The position numbers and the translations under genes were made by a program. A stretch of DNA of 64,000 nucleotides from assembly GCF_032854445.1 (NCBI RefSeq), contig NC_088295.1, positions 33,884,510 through 33,948,509 on the forward strand, in the 5' to 3' direction. The stretch is from Liolophura sinensis (lineage: Eukaryota; Mollusca; Polyplacophora; Chitonida; Chitonidae). Under the pieces are notes generated by a model. The model was not told where the DNA came from and searched no databases. It worked only from the letters and a program-made list of their open reading frames with translations. Positions 43,025-53,620 of this stretch are shown here, in pieces. How positions within the stretch are numbered: position 1 is the stretch's first letter; each line of letters starts with the position of its first letter.

Positions 43025-44107
43025 TCAAGCCTGAAATTTTATTGGGATTGGCAAATTTATTGGGATTGGCAAATTCTCTTTTATCTTTTCTATTCCGACA
43101 ACAAAAGCAATCTCGGGATTTCTAAAGATGCCCAAAATTTGACACGTCCTGTACGACAAGTTCTTCGTGGTGGCTCCAGCGGCCAAACGCACAATTCCGG
43201 TGATGAAAGCATCTTCTGCACGCAAATATGGGATATATTCCGACAAATAAAATAGTTTGGGAATGAGATAAGACATAATAGTTTCCCCGAATGTAGCCAG
43301 GATATTTTCTCAGCGGATACTCTATCCATCTCTTGTCACACTCAGTTCTCTACCTTCGTGACCAATTATGGAATTTAAAAATTTGTCTTCAGAACTTCGA
43401 AAAGGCGCGGCAAATGGACAATGGTGACTGCGTCGTTCTTTAGCAGATATTTTGCGTCAGAACAGAGCTGGGTGGTCTAGTACAACGCTGACGTGGAATT
43501 GATGGTTAGGTTTGTGTAGCTGTCCACGAAATCAGCCAACACAACATCACCATATTGCAAACTTTCGTTTTTAAGCATTGTAAATACATTAGCATTGTCT
43601 CTAAATCCAAATGATAAAACAAGCCTGATCACCGGCGATTTTGTACCATCTGACCACTGACCTGTTTTGACACAACTTCCCCAGGTTTCTCGCACAATTT
43701 TACGCTCATTGTGGTGGTTATATAGAGGAGATACGACAACCAGCAGAAACGGAGCATCACCTTGACAAATTTCACGTCCATCAATGAAAATTGGGTAGTT
43801 GTAAGGGTTTACTCTGGTATATCTAGAAATGAAGTAAGGATTTGCTTTATTTTCTCTTGCAATTATATCACGACGCTTGTCGACGCACTTAATAAGGTTT
43901 TCTAGGCGAGCGTTAAAAATCCTCACTCTGGCTTGGGGTCAACTGTGCTTTGTCTTTAACTGTAGGGATCGTCAGAATATGAGTTATCGCACGATGAAGG
44001 TCTAGGAAACCACTCCAGCTTAAATAAACAATCAAAAGTAACAGGAACAACACGACTGCATATAACCGTGCTGCTAAAAGGCGATTTTTAACCATATCTT
44101 CTTTCAT
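43025..44107 (-). pseudogene. GT31 beta-1,3-galactosyltransferase-type copy C, multiply broken
   Basis: Minus-strand relative of copy D with the same N-terminus (MKEDMVKNRLL, then membrane anchor). Breaks relative to D: an 11-bp deletion near 43928-43934 shifts the frame in the stem; TGG is changed to TAG at 43477-43479 just before the catalytic centre; the DxD site reads D-A-V (43426-43434); a TAA follows at about 43376; and there is a deletion after ACAAGAGATGG near 43325. The last 80 codons are open and D-like (YLIPKLFYLSEYIPYL, EDAFITG). The central part resembles copy A more than D. No functional protein is expected. Confidence 0.9.
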
Positions 44108-44780
44108 CAACGGGAACGTTTTACCTAAAGAAAATCTGTACCCGCATTGGTCGTTTGGTAAAAGCATGAAAGGCAGAGTGCAGGATGATAGATTTTATGG
44201 AGTTCCTTAATTATGGTGTGGCAGGTGTTTTATAAGGAGAAAAGTTAATACCGACAATATCGATACTGTAACCATCCCACACATTTCATGTCGGGGAAGA
44301 CATTTTTCACAAATATATACATCCCATTATAAAATATTTCTATTTTTTAATAACTTAACTGGAAACCTTGGAGAATTGATTTACCTATTGCGTAGCCAGT
44401 ATGGTCATTATTTCTGAAAACACCTTTTCTCTGCAGCCAGCATGAATTTTCGAGCTACATCGGGGACACCTCAGGTATGCTTACTGGTCTTCGTGCATTC
44501 TTAAATGCGTGACTTACATAACACAGTCAGAACCCCTGGTTGCGCTGCATACAAAACGATTACATGGCTCATAATGTTCAAGTCACGGCCATTTCTTACA
44601 CGTACTTTATTTAGGTGTGGTAAACAACGCTATAACAATGTTACACATGAAGTCATTTGGTGTGCATAGATACGTGTAGTTTAAATACTTCGTTTGCTTA
44701 TGTAAGTTGTTTATACATTTCTTTAGTTAATTTTAACAGCACTCACAACACCATTTCACTTCTTTAGCGGCTAAATGTTT
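44108..44780. other. 5' flank of GT31 C, duplicated
   Basis: 44108-44450 matches 47122-47460 upstream of D (for example AGAAAAGTTAATACCGACAA and TATCGATA-TGTAAC). 44500-44760 matches 49040-49290 (CAAAACGATTACAT, TTTCTTACACGTACTTTATT). It probably holds the promoter of the ancestral C/D gene. Confidence 0.65.
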
Positions 44781-45060
44781 AAATTTGGAGGAAACCGGAC
44801 TGAGCCCCGGAAAAAAGGTCACTTGTTGGTGGTCTGAACCGACACAGTTTACACTTCTTTACTATAGCAACAGTTCATTATACAATTAAGGTATCCTGTA
44901 GTCTATTACATATTTTGCACATGCGCAATTTTGCAATTGGTCAAGATTTGCCTCCAAACTGAAGAGTGCCGGGACACTGATTGGATTATACTGTCATTCC
45001 TATTTTCACAAGGACACCAACCACTGAAAGGACAGAACCATTTTGTTGTTGTTGTGGCTG
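44781..45060. other. Spacer between C and D units
   Basis: No gene. It includes the start of the duplicated downstream flank of D (from about 45000). Confidence 0.4.
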
Positions 45061-45234
45061 AGTATTTTCTTTAGTTATTTATTAATTTATTTGATTGGTG
45101 TTTTACGCCGTTCTCAAGAATATTTCACTTATATGACGACGGCCAGCATTATGGTGGGTGGAAACAGCCCTGGGGAAACCCACGACCATCCGCAGGTTGC
45201 TGAAAGACCTTCCCACTTACAGTATTTTCTTTAG
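45061..45234 (-). repeat. SINE family 1, 5'-truncated, with perfect 14-bp target-site duplication
   Basis: AGTATTTTCTTTAG occurs at 45061-45074 and 45221-45234, flanking the reversed SINE (45075-45220). The SINE has its AATA tail and body but lacks the tRNA head. The paralogous place near 42700-42720 in the C unit is empty (GTAGCTAAATCTTTCATTAG), so the insertion followed the C/D duplication. Confidence 0.95.
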
Positions 45235-45990
45235 ACCCTCCTTAGGACAACACGTCTACACGAAGCGGATTCGATTCTCCTACCACACGGTCCTCTGATT
45301 CAGGTTTCACCTAACGGTACTTTGGCTATCATTACCATTGCTTCGTTAAAATTTTTATTATTTCCTTTGAAAGTTATGTGAGTTTACTAAATTACTGTTG
45401 AACAATGGACTGATATTATGTAGAGCACAAGACTTTGTGGTAGTTGATTACTGGATTCTAACTAGAGGTTCTAAATTCCGAGCTGAATTTCAGGCGGCCT
45501 CATGCCAATAGCTTATCACGATCGCGCACATAGAGAAAATCTCGTCGCCATGCTATCAATATCTACCAGTCAGGCGCGAGTTATTTCTATAATCCCAGGA
45601 TGCGCCTATTTTCACTCATGTCACCCTAACACTATTTTGCCACTTGGTCATAAGAACGTAAGGTACAAGTGACACAAAATCGTGTTTCCCGTTTCTGTAA
45701 ACATGGCGTGTCCTTTGGCCTTATGAGAATTCCAGATAAAAGTTTATTGACAGGGTTACCAAACACGTCGGAAGCAAATGGCTGTGGTCGTTTTAGGCCT
45801 ACTTCCTCTCTCGTGAATAACTAAGGCTACCTTATTTGTTGTCTTTGCTTCAAATTTTTTCTTTAAATATTGTTCAAATTTACCAAACAATGTTATTTAA
45901 GATAAGACCCATATTTATTTCTTTTTCAGTTCGATTTTAGAATAGGAGAAAAGTAAAAACAAGAAAGTATGAAAAGATAAAATCGACAAT
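45235..45990. other. Downstream region of GT31 D
   Basis: No gene. A TTTATT at 45914-45919 (AATAAA on the minus strand) is the best polyadenylation signal for copy D, about 75 bp past its stop. Confidence 0.5.
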
Positions 45991-47121
45991 TTAACTCAAA
46001 ATGGGAATTTTATTGGGAACAGCAAACTCTTGCCATGCCTTTTTTATCTTTTGTAATCCGACAACAAAAGCAATCTTGGGCTTTCTAAAGTTGCACCAAA
46101 GCAGACACGTTCTGTACGACAAGTTCTTCATGGTGGCTCCAGCGGCCAAACGCACAATTCCGGTGATAAAAACATCTTCTATACGCAAATATGGGATATA
46201 TTCCGACAAATAAAATAGTTTGGGAATGAGATCACGAGGTAAGACATAATAGTTTCCCCGAATGTAGTCAGGATATTTTCGCAGTGGATACTCTGTAACC
46301 GGTACAACCCATTTTCTTCTTCCTTCTCCTCTGTTCACAGGCATCAGTGAGCGCCTAAATCGTCCAATGATAGTATTTGTAAAATTTTTCTTTAGGACTT
46401 CCACAATGATCGGCAGATGGACAATGGTGTCTTCGTCGTTCTTCAGAAGATATTTCGCGTCAGGACAGAACTGGGTGGCCCAGTACAAAGCTGTCATGGA
46501 TTTGATGGTTAGGTTTCTGTAACTGTCCACAAAATCAGCCAACACAACATCACCATATTGCAAACTTTCGTTTTTAAGCATTGTAAATACATTAGCATTG
46601 TCTCTAAATCCAAATAAGAAAACAAGCCTGATCACCGGCAATTTTGTACCATCTGCCCACTGACCTGTTTTGACACAACTTCCCCAGGTTTCTCGCACAG
46701 TTTTACGCTCATTGTGGTGGTTATATACAGAAGGCACGACAACCAGCAGAAACGGAGCATCACCTTGACAAATTTCACGTCCATCAATGAGAAATGAGTA
46801 GTTGTAAGGGTTTACTCTGGTATATCTAGGAATGAAGTAAGGATTTGTTTTATTTTCGCTTACCATTATATCACGACGCTTGTCGACATACTTAGTAAGG
46901 TTTTCGGAGCGAGCGTACAATATCCTCACTCCGTGATGTCTTTGGACTGGAGTCAATTGTCGATCATCTTTGACTGTAGGGATTTTCAGAAGATGAGCTA
47001 CAGCACGATGAACGTCCAGGAGACCACTCCAGCTTAAATAAACAATCAAAAGTAACAGGAGCAACACGACTGCATATAATCCTGCTGCTAAAAGGCGATT
47101 TTTAACCATATCTTCTTTCAT
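45991..47121 (-). CDS. GT31 beta-1,3-galactosyltransferase-type enzyme, copy D
   Basis: 376 residues from the ATG at 47119-47121 (MKEDMVKNRLL); a second ATG 12 bp on (MVKNRLL) matches the start of copy F and could be used instead. Membrane anchor at about residues 13-33, stem, then GT31 catalytic domain: KTVRETWGS, FLFGF, YGDVVLADFVDSYRNLTIKS, KNDEDT (D-E-D, codons at 46429-46437), YPDYIRGNYYVLP and IEDVFITG. No internal stop. Expected to be a Golgi type II glycosyltransferase adding a beta-1,3-linked sugar; donor and acceptor unknown. It is the intact sister of pseudogene C. Confidence 0.92.
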   Translation of the reverse strand: MKEDMVKNRLLAAGLYAVVLLLLLLIVYLSWSGLLDVHRAVAHLLKIPTVKDDRQLTPVQRHHGVRILYARSENLTKYVDKRRDIMVSENKTNPYFIPRYTRVNPYNYSFLIDGREICQGDAPFLLVVVPSVYNHHNERKTVRETWGSCVKTGQWADGTKLPVIRLVFLFGFRDNANVFTMLKNESLQYGDVVLADFVDSYRNLTIKSMTALYWATQFCPDAKYLLKNDEDTIVHLPIIVEVLKKNFTNTIIGRFRRSLMPVNRGEGRRKWVVPVTEYPLRKYPDYIRGNYYVLPRDLIPKLFYLSEYIPYLRIEDVFITGIVRLAAGATMKNLSYRTCLLWCNFRKPKIAFVVGLQKIKKAWQEFAVPNKIPILS

Positions 47122-48377
47122 CAACGGGAACGTTTAGTGTAAGCAAATCTGTACCCACATTTGTCGTTTGGTAAAAGCATAAAAGGCAGAATACTGGATG
47201 ATAGATTTTATGGATTTCTTTAATTTCTTCTCTAATTACGTTGTGTGGCAGGTGGTTTGTAACGAGAAAAGTTAATACCGACAATATCGATAGTGTAACA
47301 TTCCCACACTCCTGGTTTGTCAGTGAAGACATTTTTTACAAATACATGCATGCCATTTTAAAACAGTTCCGATTTTAATGACTTAACTAGAAGCCCGAGA
47401 GAGCTGCCTTACCTGTTGTGTAGCCAGTTTGACTACTATTTCTGAAAATATCAGTTTCTGCTACAAGCAAGATACTTATGACTACAGTCTTTTTCTTTTA
47501 CAGAGTCGCTTATATTTAGCCGTCTGTAGAATCAATCATACTTGCTACCAATATTGCCTATAGTTAGTGTCACGTAACAACTCAAGCTCTAAATATTGAT
47601 ACGTTGGATACTTTTTCTTATCCATAATGTTAAACTCCATAAGCTTAGTTTCGACACCAAGAACTCATTGCCTCGGGTGACGCCATAATTATTCGAAAAC
47701 AAGTTGCATGCTGGACAAAGGGCGTGCAGAGTTATTTGTTTTACAATGTCTGCACCAACAAGCGGTTAGAACAAATTCCATACAACGACACAGCCTACAT
47801 TACTGTCCCTGTGAAGAACTAGATGGCTTTAATTTCCTAATGTCCATCTCTAAAACTGTACTGTCGTGAGATCATATACTACAAAAGATAAAGTAAAGTT
47901 TGGTTATTGAGGTTATATTATATTAAAATGTGCCAACTGTTTAAAATATGGCTATGTCAAAGACAGGGTTTACAGTAAAGTCGACCGCAGTTCAGTTAAC
48001 TGGTCTCACCCTCCTACAAAACACGTTGAATTCCACCCAGTATCGAGCACGTCACTGGTATTTCAATAATTATGACGAGGTAGTTGGTCCTTGCCGTCGA
48101 AACCGAGCTTATGGACTTTGACATAATGAATTAGCAAAGTGTTCTGACTACATTTTCTTGGCAAAAATATAAGTTCAAAGATATCAGTGTGTAGAGGTTG
48201 TGATGTTACGTGACTGAAGGAACGTTTTGTAGTTGGTATGATTTTACTGACAACTGAACATAGACGACTCTCTAAAAGAAACAGGTCTCTCTAAAAGAAA
48301 TACGTCGTGTATGCCTCGAGTTTGCTTGCGAATCTTCATACGTTCTTAAATATGACTTAAAGCTATAGCTCACATAG
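47122..48377. other. 5' flank of GT31 D and spacer
   Basis: 47122-47460 is the duplicated promoter-type block shared with C. Beyond that I recognise no gene. A short direct repeat of CTCTAAAAGAAA lies near 48271-48299. Confidence 0.5.
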
Positions 48378-48598
48378 ACACAGGAACCTCTCACCAATGC
48401 GATCGCTGTGAGTTCAAATATTGCTCATGCTGGCGTCCTCTGTGGTCACTCGTTGGAAAGTCTGCCAACAATCTGTGGATGGTCGTGGGTTTTCCCGAGG
48501 CTTTGTTCGGTTTCCTCTCGCCGTAATGCTGGCCGCCTTCGTATAAGTGAAATTTTTTTGAGCATGGCGTAAAATGATGAAATAAAGAAATAAACAAA
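48378..48598 (+). repeat. SINE family 1, diverged, lacks first part of head
   Basis: GGAACCTCTCACCAATGCGA, GCTGTGAGTTCAA (B-box), GGATGGTCGTGGGTTTTCCC, TAATGCTGGCCGCCTTCGTA, then an A-rich tail. Confidence 0.8.
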
Positions 48599-48999
48599 AC
48601 TTTAGCTAGACAGATCAAACATATCAGAAATACTGACTGATCTGTCTCACTTAAATGTAATAATACATTTCAGGATTTCGAGTGGAGTTGTGATTTACTT
48701 TCTACAGTAGAAATGAAAATCCGTGACTATGATCCTCAAAACCAGCTGCCTTCAAGGGTATAAATGCTTGGTTTAAACAATGACAGCTGAAAGTGTGAGA
48801 GCACCTGCATTTTGTAAGAAATTGACAAATTGTCAATTTTGCTATTGTTTGAATTGTTATAGTTTAACGTCATACCCCAATTGTAGGTTGTAGGAGTGGT
48901 GCTTAATGAAACAGTGGACGGTTCAGACACGAGTCAAAAACTGAAAAAGAAATAGAAGTTACTTTTTCAAATCATTTTACAAAAAGTCTGTGATGGTTT

Positions 49000-50011
49000 T
49001 CGGGTGACGTTGGAATACAACTTATCTTTACTGAAGGTGTTAATGGTTAAAATGGAAATATCTGCACAACACATCCTGCGCCTTCCTTGTAGTGCATGCA
49101 AAACGATTACATTGTTTATAATGTCCAAGCCATGGTCATTTCTTACACGTACTTTATTTTGGTGCGATAAACAATGTTATATTAATGTTAAACATTTGGT
49201 GTGCAAAATACTTTACATAATTCGTCGCCTGCTTATGTAAGTTGTTTGTACATTTCTTTGGTTAATTTTAACAGCATACTTAAAACCATTTCATTTTACT
49301 GGTGATCTTCTGAGCTGTGACCACTTTACCTCGCTTTGCCAGCAGTAGTCCCTTGCACAAGCTAAACTGCAGACTTTTCTAAAGAGCCCATACTGAATGG
49401 CTAAGACGTCTGAGAGGTGACTGTTGACTGCAGAATCCTGACCAATGAGGTCACTTGTTTTAGTTGTGGCATTGGTCAATAGGTTTTCATGTCTCTGAGC
49501 ATGTACACAGTGATGTATAGGGTGCAACAAAATAAACGTAAATAAAAAAAACGCAGGTGAACTTTCACATGTGCAATCTCCTATAGGTGTTCGTAAGGTA
49601 ATTAATTTAATACGCTGTCAGCTTTAAGCAAATTGCACAGTGAGAAAGTCTGATAGCCATTTATCATAAATCACGAATGATGTCAGGCCACAAGTGGATG
49701 TCCATCTCAGCTTCCGGTGTATATTTTGGCAAATAAATTAGTCCAAAACCAGATACCATTTTTTCCCTGTTTTTATTCCTCATAACAACGAAATGTGACA
49801 AAAAATGCTATACATCAAGAAATACATTTCTCAGTGTGTTTTGGGCTCTATGTCGTCTGGTATTTAACTGAAGACGTCTTCACAAATACATGCCATTCTT
49901 TTATTTCTCCCAAATATGTCTATTTTTTATGGCTTAACTGTCGACACTTAGGAGAATTCCTTTGGTATCTCTCGTGTAGCCAATATCACGACCATTTCTG
50001 AAACTAGTTTT
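49000..50011. other. Orphan copy of the GT31 5'-flank block without a gene
   Basis: 49040-49290 matches 44500-44760. 49870-50010 (TTCACAAATACATGCC, TTTATGGCTTAACTG, GGAGAATTCC, TGTAGCCA) matches the C and D 5' flanks (44305-44440, 47330-47450). No GT31 coding remnant is seen next to it. The simplest reading is a former minus-strand copy whose coding part was lost. Confidence 0.5.
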
Positions 50012-50301
50012 TCCTGCTAATGTCAAAATTATAATTACATTGTGCAAATCTTTGGCATGTATACGCGTCATACATACAGTACACAAGCATATTTTGAAAA
50101 AATGGAGAGATACCTAAGTTTGAAAAAAGTTGGAATGTGATTTTTCAGAAAGTTTCCCAGTTGTTACACTATTAAAGTGGGTTACACCCCTCCAAAAGTA
50201 AAATATTCTATAAATGTCAAAGAATGAACACAATCTCCAACTATAACACTTAATCCTCAGGTATTTATGATGTTCCGTCTCAGAACACATTGATTTGGCA
50301 A

Positions 50302-51450
50302 TCATGCGATTACTTCCATCTGCTGCTTTCTGACCGTGAGATTTGATTGGTGGGACGACGAAAGTTTTCCCATTGTTTTTGATATGTTAGCTACACCTAC
50401 AACGTAAGCTATTTGGTTAACGTTCTTACAGTGCAGGTTAGTACAAGTCCACCTGGCCAGGCTTTGGATGGAGACACCTGCCGCCTGGCGGATAATACCA
50501 GTGATAAACACGTCCTCCATGGACAAATAAGGAATGTACTCCGACAGGTAGAATAACTTCCCAATCAGATTGTTCGGAATGACGTAATAGTTACCAAATA
50601 TATACGGTGGATATCTGTCCAGTGGATATTCTTGTTTCCTCACGGACCATTTTCGACTGCCGGCCCTGAAGACAGTAGGAGCTCTTCGCCTGCGTCCGAG
50701 CACAATGTCTGTTGAGCTACGCTTCAAGACATTGATAAGCCATGGAAGGTTAATAATGGTGTCTTCATCATTCTTAAGCAAATATTCTGCGTCGGGACAG
50801 AAGCGAATGGTCCAGTACAGAGCTGTTATGGACTTGATAGTTAAGTTTCTGTAACTGTCCACAAAATCTGCCAAAACAGCGTCTCCATATTCTACGCTTT
50901 CATTTTTTAGTATGGAAAAAGCACTCGAGTTGTTTCTCATTCCAAATAAAAAAACAAGTTTGATGACTGGTAGTTCTGTGCCATCAGCCCATCGTCCTGT
51001 CTTCACCACACTTCCCCAGCTCTCCCGTATGATCTCGCGTTCTTTTTGGTGGTCAAACACAGATGGTACTACAATCAATAGAAAAGGGGCTTCCTGTTGA
51101 CAAATGGTCCGACCGTCAATCAGAAATGAGAAGTTGTAAGGGTTCACTTTGGTTTGTCTCGGAATCAGGTACGGATTTGTAGTATTGTCTATTGTCATAT
51201 TTTCTCGACGCTTGTCTACATATTGTGTAAAGTTTTCAGAGCAGGTAGTAAATACCCGAAGTGTAGGGTATTTCCGTTCTGCTTTCATCTGTCTACCGTC
51301 CACAATTACTGTCTCCATTAAAGGGTTGTGAGCATATGAACTTTCTCCTGGGACACCGCTCAAGGTTAAATAAACGATAGACAGAAATAAGAACAAGATC
51401 GTTGCATACAAGACTGCAACTAAAGACCGAACTGAAACCATTTTCGCCAT
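50302..51450 (-). CDS. GT31 beta-1,3-galactosyltransferase-type enzyme, copy E
   Basis: 382 residues from the ATG at 51448-51450; a second in-frame ATG follows at codon 4. Membrane anchor at about residues 10-32 (LVAVLYATILFLFL), stem, then GT31 domain: EIIRESWGS, FLFGM, YGDAVLADFVDSYRNLTIKS, KNDEDT, YPPYIFGNYYVIP and SMEDVFITG. Cysteines in the last 60 residues (WTCTNLHC) are shared with F. Sequons NFT, NMT, NTT, NFS, NSS, NES and NLT fit a lumenal Golgi domain. Intact and closest to F. The acceptor glycan cannot be inferred. Confidence 0.92.
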   Translation of the reverse strand: MAKMVSVRSLVAVLYATILFLFLSIVYLTLSGVPGESSYAHNPLMETVIVDGRQMKAERKYPTLRVFTTCSENFTQYVDKRRENMTIDNTTNPYLIPRQTKVNPYNFSFLIDGRTICQQEAPFLLIVVPSVFDHQKEREIIRESWGSVVKTGRWADGTELPVIKLVFLFGMRNNSSAFSILKNESVEYGDAVLADFVDSYRNLTIKSITALYWTIRFCPDAEYLLKNDEDTIINLPWLINVLKRSSTDIVLGRRRRAPTVFRAGSRKWSVRKQEYPLDRYPPYIFGNYYVIPNNLIGKLFYLSEYIPYLSMEDVFITGIIRQAAGVSIQSLARWTCTNLHCKNVNQIAYVVGVANISKTMGKLSSSHQSNLTVRKQQMEVIA

Positions 51451-52663
51451 TAAATGTAAGGAGAAAGCTGTAATTTGTATCTTTATTCAATATCAAGGTA
51501 GAGTTAAAACGTAAAAAAGCTATGATCTCAGCCACAAACTGTAATATTGATTTAGTTCCCTCATATGACAGATGTTTTTCTTCGTAAGAATTCCAGATTA
51601 AACCCACGTTCCCACACACTTGAGAACAAAATTGCTGTGGTCATTATGTCATTAAATAATCTACATGTTTAATTTTTACCGTGTTGACTTTTTACAATTT
51701 CTTCTGGAATATATTCCACTAACCAGAAAGTCACCTAATTGAAAGATAGATAAGTAATGTTCATTGTTGTATGCAGATTTTGTAAAGGGTTGGCGCCTTT
51801 TAACAATCGACGTTAGATATTTTTAGGAATATTAATGCTTGTGAGCTTTTTGCTCAGTGTTGATCATTGTGCTTGTGCTCTTTTAGGTTTCATCGGAATG
51901 CACACACTTTTACTGTCCGAGTTTTTAACTTTTGTGTAGTCGTTCTTCCAATAAAAAGTGTGCAAATCCGCACGTCACATGTACGAAAGCTCGTTAGTAA
52001 CTTGCTAAAGGTCGGTGATTGACCCTAGGCTCTCCGTTTTCCTCCACACTTAAACAGGACAGCGATTCTAAAGGTGAAAAGTTGTAGAATATGACGTTCA
52101 ACAGTATTCAAATCAATCTCCATGAGTATGCAATCCATGAGTATGCAATCAATCATAAATCATTAAATAAATCATAACTCATCAAATCAATCATAAATCA
52201 TCAGACTAAATGTTTGCATGTAAATGGCTACAGACGATGTAGTATGGATGCATTTCAAGCCTTTTTGACATAAAAATGTATGGAACTCTTCTCCTCTCCT
52301 CTACACTACTTATTGTATAATAGGTGTTATGAACGTGATTGAATCAAATTGGTGTTTAGTATTAGGTGTTTCAAACTATATTGGAACATCAACAATTAAG
52401 TGGTTTGAACAATTTAAACGTCGTTCTGAACACCTGAAATTTTAATAATGATAATAATTTCTAACTGTTTTAATATTTTATTTACTTCTTTGATGTATAA
52501 AACCATATTCATAAATATATCAGTTATCCGATTGCGGTCAGTTTTATTACTTGAGGAAAATGTGCCTGGAGTAAACCATCAACATTTGGCTGTGCAAGAT
52601 TTCCCCACTTTGTATCTGTAGATTTACACTCTGTATCTGTGCACTTACACTTTGTATCTGTAG
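51451..52663. other. Upstream region of GT31 E with SINE-like fragment
   Basis: No gene. 51980-52125 holds TCGTTAGTAACTTGCTAAAG, TTTTCCTCCACAC and GACGTTCAACAGTATTCAAA, related to the SINE-like repeat at 4636-4838. AATCATAAATCATnAAA repeats follow (52150-52205). Short GTATCTGT repeats lie at 52610-52663. Confidence 0.5.
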
Positions 52664-52946
52664 CGGGGGGGTCTCCGTGGTTCAGTTGGTTAGTGCGCTA
52701 GCGCAGCGTAATGACCCAGGAGCCTCTCACCAGTGCGGTCGCTGTGAGTTAGTCCAGCTCATGCTGGCTTCCTCCACGGCCGTAGGCGGGAAGGTCTGCA
52801 CCAACCTGCGGATGGTCGTGGGTTTTCCCCGGGCTGTGCCCGGTTTCCTCCCACCATAATGCTGGCCGCCGTCGTATAAGTGAAATATTCTTGAGTACGG
52901 TGTAAAAGACCAATCAAATAAATAAATAAATAAATTGTATCTGTAG
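52652..52946 (+). repeat. SINE family 1, full length, with 12-bp target-site duplication
   Basis: TTGTATCTGTAG at 52652-52663 recurs at 52935-52946, flanking the element (52664-52934). The head reads TCTCCGTGGTTCAGTTGGTT with the AGTGCGC continuation (A-box-like), then a damaged B-box GTGAGTTAGTCC, the body, TAATGCTGGCCGCCGTCGTA and an (AAAT)n tail. It is the best family 1 reference copy on the plus strand. Confidence 0.96.
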
Positions 52947-53620
52947 ACTTATGCTTCCGAAAGAAATTTTTTGAAAATATTTGATAATCAAAAGTATTAA
53001 ATGTAATTAAATCAGGTTCTCGAACGTACGTTTAATATATACGATACAAAATAAGTGTTCAACAACACAATAAAATGAACGTGGGCTGCTTATTACTTTT
53101 ATTGGTACAAACGAATTTCGTCATACGTGTTGTCTAATGAATGCCTATTGTTCTTACATTGAACTAGAACTCCTAGCTTCGAAATCTTAGGACCGGAGTG
53201 TGCGATGGAGCATACTCTCTGAAAAAGTCTCCCCAAAAATGCATCTTTACAAACTATTTTGTAAAACCGTGTGTGTCATGCGGGACGTTATTCCAAATGC
53301 CGACTTATCCATTACCAGGCGGTAATAGAATCAAGAAAACACCAGAGAGGCCACCTCATTTGCATCGACAGCCAAGTGTGAAAGTCCTTTTGTTTTCATG
53401 TAAATGTAGAGCATCAGGAGAAATGGTAGTACAAATAATGTATGTTGACGACACAGTTCCGACTCGTATCTAGTACACTGGCATGTGGGAAGGACGCTAC
53501 AAAGAACTAGGCCATCATGGTGATCTTTAAATGTTTTTACTAACGTAAAATGATAAAACTTTTTCTTCTTAAATGTTACATCTTTATAATTGTATTCTTT
53601 CTAACAGTATTGATATGATG
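52947..53620. other. Spacer downstream of GT31 F
   Basis: I recognise no gene. A GTG-initiated open frame at 53198-53473 has no family resemblance. Confidence 0.45.
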
